Below are positions 5,904 to 9,437 of a stretch of 9,437 nt of DNA, one piece after another (position 1 is the stretch's first letter; each line of letters opens with the position of its first letter). The position numbers and the translations under genes are program-made. This DNA is from Opitutaceae bacterium (GTDB lineage: Bacteria; Verrucomicrobiota; Verrucomicrobiia; Opitutales; Opitutaceae), in the NCBI GenBank assembly GCA_005787865.1, contig SXZN01000102.1, forward strand, positions 1-9,437, given 5' to 3'. Below the pieces are notes generated by a model. The model saw only the letters and a program-made list of their open reading frames with translations, was not told the DNA's origin and made no database searches.

Positions 5904-8900
5904 ATGCACCGAACCTTCATTAAATCGCTAATCCTAATCGGGGTCACGGCTCTCAGCCTGACTCTTCTGCCCAGTGCGCTAGCGCAAATCGTAACCTCCG
6001 GCCTGACCGGCACTGTCAGTGGCGCCGTCGGCAAGACGGGTGCCGGCGTTGCTGTCACCGCGGTGCACACCCCCACTAACGCCACGTTTACCGCTACCAC
6101 GAATGCGGCGGGTCGTTATAATTTCCGCGGCCTCCCAGTCGGCGGGCCTTACACGGTCACCGCGAAATCCGACTTAGGCGAAGCCACCGTCGACGATATC
6201 GTCGCTGTCCTTGGCAGCGAAGCCGAAGTTAACTTGACGATTAAATCAGAGGTACTGCAGCTGGAGAAATTTATCGCCACTGGCGCGCGCAATGATTTGG
6301 ACGCCACGGCGTCGGGCGCAGGCACCACCCTGAGCAGCGATCGCATGGGCAACAAACCCTCCTCCGAGCGCTCACTCGCCGACATGATCAGCGCCTCGCC
6401 GCTCGTCACGCTGCGGTCGACCTTTGGTGATCGCGAGGAATCCCAGATCACCGCTGTAGGTCAAAACAATCGCTTCAACTCCGTCACCATCGACGGGGCC
6501 CGCATCAACGACCAATTCGGCTTGAACGGCACCGGGCTCGCTTCCTTCTTCAATCCGCTCTCCCTCGACACGATCGAGCAGCTCTCCGTGCAGATCTCGC
6601 CCTACGATGTTCGGCTCGCCGGCTTCACCGGAGCGACCATCAACGCGGTCACGAAAAGCGGCACGAATACTTACCGCGGTTCGGCTTACTATTACTTCCG
6701 CGGCAATCAGCTCGCCGGCCATGATCTACAAGGGCCCAATGCCCGTGAATTAACTAACACTGGCGTCAAACTTGTCCCCAAGCTTGAGCGCCGCACCTTC
6801 GGAGCCACCTTCGGCGGCCCGATCATTCGCAACAAGCTGTTTTTCTTCATCAATTTTGAAGATTTCGAAAGCATCAGCGCTGGTCGCGATCCGCGTTTCA
6901 GCACCCCGCTGGAGTCTCAGATTCTTACCCGCCTCAAGCAGTACAGCACTGATTCCGGCAAGACCATCAACTGGGGCAATCCTGTCACGAGCGCCACGAC
7001 CAACATGGCCACCGACACCAAGTATATCGCCAAGGTCGACTGGAATATCAATAAAGACCACCGCCTGAGCGTCCGGATGTCTAAGACCGAGGGCGAGGTA
7101 CCCCAGTTCGGCAATTTTGCGAGCGGCAGTTCCAGCAACGCCGGTATTTCTGGCGGCGGCATCACCACCTCCACCGATGGTCACTTTTACTCCCAGACGC
7201 GCGTAGAAAGATCAGAAGCGGCCCAGCTGTTCAGCCAATGGACCCCCGACTTCAAGACCGAGGTAAAGTATTCCTCGACCAAGCAAGACCAGCAGACCCC
7301 CCTTAACACCGTGGCCCCGATGACCTACGTCTTCGGCGTTAGCGGCACGGATCTGCTCAATAACACGGCCGTCACCAACGGTACCTACATCGCCGGCACG
7401 GAGCAATTCCGCCACGGCAATTCAATCGCCGTCGATTCGCAGCAAATGAGCGCCTCGGGTGATTATTTCTGGAAAAACTTTGTGCTCACCGCCGGGGCCG
7501 AACGCGAGCAATCGAATTTCTACAATCTCTTTCGCTCAAACTCCTTCGGTCTCGTGGGCTTCCGCAATATGACGGACTTCCTGAACGACACCAACGTCGT
7601 CATTCAGCGCAGCTATTACGATCCAAGTATCCGTCCAGTCGCCGATGTGTCCAATTTTGCCACCACCGGGCTCTTCACCCAGGCAAAATGGGACGTCAAC
7701 CCACGTCTCTCAATCAACGGTGGCGTTCGCCTGGAAATCGCCGAGAGCGGGATCAAGCCCGCCCTGAACACCGCCTTTCTAGCAGCTACCGGCCTGCGCA
7801 ACGATGGCTCGCTCGATGGCGTGAAAACGATCTCTCCTCGCGTCGGGTTTAACCTCGCGCTGGACAGCGATCGCAAAACGCAACTGCGCGGCGGCTTTGG
7901 CCATTTCCTCGGCCGTTCCCCTTGGGTGTTTTTCTCCAATTCCTTCGGTAACACGGGCGTGGGTAGCTTCACCCGCTCATCCACGGACGCCATTAGCCCG
8001 CTATCCTCGAGCTTCACGACTTTCCTGAAGAACGACTTCGATCCCTCGAAACCGATCGCGACCGGCACCGACAACCCGACCCTGCGGCGCGAAGTCGATT
8101 TCAACGACAATGGCCTCAAGTTGCCTTCTGCTTGGCGCGGTAATCTCGCCATCGATCGCAAACTTCCGTTCCTCGATTCGACCATCACCGCCGAGGTTGT
8201 TTACAGCAAGATTGACCAAGCTCTGCGCACGACCAACGAGAACCTCAAGCCGCTGACAGGCAGCCTCGCCCTCGACGGACGCTCCCGTTTCTCTGGCGTA
8301 CCCAGCACAACGGCTAACGCTCTTTATGCCGGTTACACCTTCATGTACCGAGTGAGCAACGTCAGCGTCGGTGACTCCACCTACGTGAGCCTACAATGGG
8401 ATCGTCCCCTGAAGAACAAGTGGGCCTTCAACGTCGCCTACACCCGCGGTCGCGCCACCGAGGCGCAAGCCAACGGTCAGACCACGGCTGGTGGACAGTT
8501 TAACCGTAACGTCATCTTCAACCAAAATACGGTTGAGGTCGGTACGGCTGACTTCGAAGTCAAAGACCGCTTCCAAGCTAGCGTGACCCGCCAGTTTGAA
8601 TTCGTGAAAAAGTTTAAGACCACTGCTTCACTCTACTACGAAGGCCGCACCGGCAATCCCTACAGCTGGGTATTCGGCGGGGACCTCAATGGTGACGGCG
8701 TGTCGTTCAATGACCGAGTCTTTATTCCCACGGGCCCCACCGATGGCAAGTTTGACTTCTCCGGTATGACCACCGCCCAGAGCGATGCCTTCTTCGCCTT
8801 TATTCAGACGAGCGGCTTGTCCCAATACGCCGGCAAGGTCGTACCGAAAAACTCCTCGACTGAGCCTTGGTTCAACAGGCTCGACCTGAAGCTCGTCCAA

Positions 8901-9176
8901 AGCATCCCGCTGCATGGTCCGGTTAAGTTAGACCTCTTCCTCGATTTCGTGAATTTCGGTTCATTCATCAGCAAGAAGATGTTTAATTACACCGAGATCG
9001 CACCCAATCTGGCCAACGATGTGTTCCGGACTCGTACGCTCACAAGCGCCACCGCCTACACCGTCGATGGCCGCATCAAGCCGACCTATACCTTCACGCC
9101 GGGGCCAACGGGCTTTTTGATCGATAACGGAATGTCCCGCTGGCGCATCCAGCTTGGAGCCAAGCTCAGCTTCTAA
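5904..9176 (+). CDS. Oar-like TonB-dependent outer-membrane receptor with N-terminal carboxypeptidase-regulatory-like domain
   Basis: The 1090-aa product is an outer-membrane active transporter energised by TonB. Residues 1-27 are a signal peptide (MHRTFIK, hydrophobic core, cleavage after LPSALA). Residues about 33-115 form a CarboxypepD_reg-like beta-sandwich with the typical NAAGRYNFRGLPVG turn. LEKFIATG (120-127) sits where the TonB box is expected. The plug follows at about 130-260, with the QNNRFNSVTIDGARINDQFG block and INAVTKSGTN at its end. The rest is beta-barrel, including an EF-hand-like Asp-rich loop DLNGDGVSFND (927-937), which is common in Oar-type receptors, and a C-terminal strand ending in Phe for BAM recognition. 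The ATG at 5904 is preferred over the in-frame ATG at 5826 because it begins the signal peptide. The substrate cannot be told from sequence. The gene is monocistronic: divergent from the TMTC-like gene and followed by a strong terminator. Confidence 0.93.
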   Translation: MHRTFIKSLILIGVTALSLTLLPSALAQIVTSGLTGTVSGAVGKTGAGVAVTAVHTPTNATFTATTNAAGRYNFRGLPVGGPYTVTAKSDLGEATVDDIVAVLGSEAEVNLTIKSEVLQLEKFIATGARNDLDATASGAGTTLSSDRMGNKPSSERSLADMISASPLVTLRSTFGDREESQITAVGQNNRFNSVTIDGARINDQFGLNGTGLASFFNPLSLDTIEQLSVQISPYDVRLAGFTGATINAVTKSGTNTYRGSAYYYFRGNQLAGHDLQGPNARELTNTGVKLVPKLERRTFGATFGGPIIRNKLFFFINFEDFESISAGRDPRFSTPLESQILTRLKQYSTDSGKTINWGNPVTSATTNMATDTKYIAKVDWNINKDHRLSVRMSKTEGEVPQFGNFASGSSSNAGISGGGITTSTDGHFYSQTRVERSEAAQLFSQWTPDFKTEVKYSSTKQDQQTPLNTVAPMTYVFGVSGTDLLNNTAVTNGTYIAGTEQFRHGNSIAVDSQQMSASGDYFWKNFVLTAGAEREQSNFYNLFRSNSFGLVGFRNMTDFLNDTNVVIQRSYYDPSIRPVADVSNFATTGLFTQAKWDVNPRLSINGGVRLEIAESGIKPALNTAFLAATGLRNDGSLDGVKTISPRVGFNLALDSDRKTQLRGGFGHFLGRSPWVFFSNSFGNTGVGSFTRSSTDAISPLSSSFTTFLKNDFDPSKPIATGTDNPTLRREVDFNDNGLKLPSAWRGNLAIDRKLPFLDSTITAEVVYSKIDQALRTTNENLKPLTGSLALDGRSRFSGVPSTTANALYAGYTFMYRVSNVSVGDSTYVSLQWDRPLKNKWAFNVAYTRGRATEAQANGQTTAGGQFNRNVIFNQNTVEVGTADFEVKDRFQASVTRQFEFVKKFKTTASLYYEGRTGNPYSWVFGGDLNGDGVSFNDRVFIPTGPTDGKFDFSGMTTAQSDAFFAFIQTSGLSQYAGKVVPKNSSTEPWFNRLDLKLVQSIPLHGPVKLDLFLDFVNFGSFISKKMFNYTEIAPNLANDVFRTRTLTSATAYTVDGRIKPTYTFTPGPTGFLIDNGMSRWRIQLGAKLSF

Positions 9177-9204
9177 GGCGAACGTAATTCCGCTCCTTTC
9201 CTTC

Positions 9205-9237
9205 GGCGCCCCGCTTTCGAGCGGGGCGCCTTTTTTT
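9205..9237 (+). terminator. Strong intrinsic terminator after the TonB-dependent receptor
   Basis: GGCGCCCCGCT (9205-9215), loop TTCG (9216-9219) and AGCGGGGCGCC (9220-9230) form a perfect 11-bp GC-rich stem with a UUCG tetraloop, followed by seven T (9231-9237). It begins 28 bases after the receptor stop codon, exactly where a terminator for this monocistronic gene is expected. Confidence 0.95.
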
Positions 9238-9437
9238 AACAGGTCAATTTCCCGGCGATGGCTCCTGCGCCGTTGGAATTATCCGTAATTTATTCCGCGG
9301 GGCGATTGGCCACCAGTAAGGCAAAAGGCTCATAATCTTCCCGGTGCGGCCAAGCTCAGGCCCCAGTTCATTAATTAAATAGGGTTAAAGCCTTAGGAGA
9401 ATTATAAGGGCTACTTCCACCGCTAAAAAAACCCGAA
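9238..9437. other. Right-edge intergenic stretch with no supported gene
   Basis: Two hundred bases follow the terminator without a credible reading frame on either strand; the longest frames are under 50 codons. AT-rich sequence at about 9370-9410 contains TATAAG at 9403-9408, a possible -10 box for a gene beyond the right edge, but no matching -35 is seen. On the minus strand, two short frames (one carrying NELGPELGR, the other REDYEPFALLVANRPAE before a TAA at 9290-9292) look protein-like but are interrupted by stops, so they could be a gene remnant or chance. Confidence 0.35.

Noticed and set aside
7616..8188. 190-codon minus-strand frame opposite the receptor barrel
   Set aside because: Its Arg/Ser/Pro-rich translation shows no domain and the opposite strand is certain receptor coding; antisense shadow.
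9258..9335. 26-codon plus-strand frame after the terminator
   Set aside because: Too short, no ribosome-binding context, no recognisable protein pattern.
1..9437. CRISPR array, insertion sequence, phage, tRNA or defence-island content
   Set aside because: I saw no spaced direct repeats, transposase motifs, terminal inverted repeats with target duplications, or cloverleaf-like sequences; all major frames are explained by housekeeping or envelope genes.

Overview
The window looks like chromosomal DNA from a GC-rich, Gram-negative-type bacterium. A Verrucomicrobiota member of the Opitutaceae type is my best guess. The evidence is two lipobox lipoproteins, a large Oar-like TonB-dependent receptor whose plug wording (QNNRFNSVTIDGARINDQFG) is the style I associate with that group, and a polytopic TPR protein of a kind frequent in Planctomycetes/Verrucomicrobia. 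The taxonomic call rests on recalled family style, not on a search.

Layout, left to right. (1) 1-279, minus: the first 93 codons of a glycine-zipper lipoprotein that runs off the left edge. (2) 490-2171, plus: a two-gene unit, peptidase T (pepT) followed by a small lipoprotein whose ATG overlaps the pepT stop (ATGA). (3) 2246-5584, minus: three genes on one strand and probably one transcript, in the order TMTC-like membrane/TPR protein, hemolysin III/TrhA-family membrane protein, RluE-type 23S rRNA pseudouridine synthase. The last meets the lipoprotein gene tail to tail at 2172-2245. (4) 5585-5903: a 319-bp divergent intergenic region that must hold promoters for the minus-strand unit and the receptor. 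(5) 5904-9176, plus: the TonB-dependent receptor, closed by a strong intrinsic terminator at 9205-9237. (6) 9238-9437: no credible gene.

How the genes relate: most are housekeeping or envelope functions and do not form one obvious pathway. PepT finishes peptide breakdown in the cytosol. RluE modifies 23S rRNA. The HlyIII protein is an inner-membrane PAQR-type protein. The TonB-dependent receptor imports an unknown substrate across the outer membrane. The most interesting gene is the 689-aa protein, which carries, in order, the sequence landmarks of eukaryotic TMTC proteins (GT-C-fold O-mannosyltransferases with C-terminal TPRs). It is a candidate protein glycosyltransferase that would normally be annotated only as a TPR protein.

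I found no CRISPR array, insertion sequence, phage gene, toxin-antitoxin pair, tRNA or rRNA, and no defence-like cluster. No gene has a clear Shine-Dalgarno sequence, and all three genes of the minus-strand unit appear to use or permit GTG starts.
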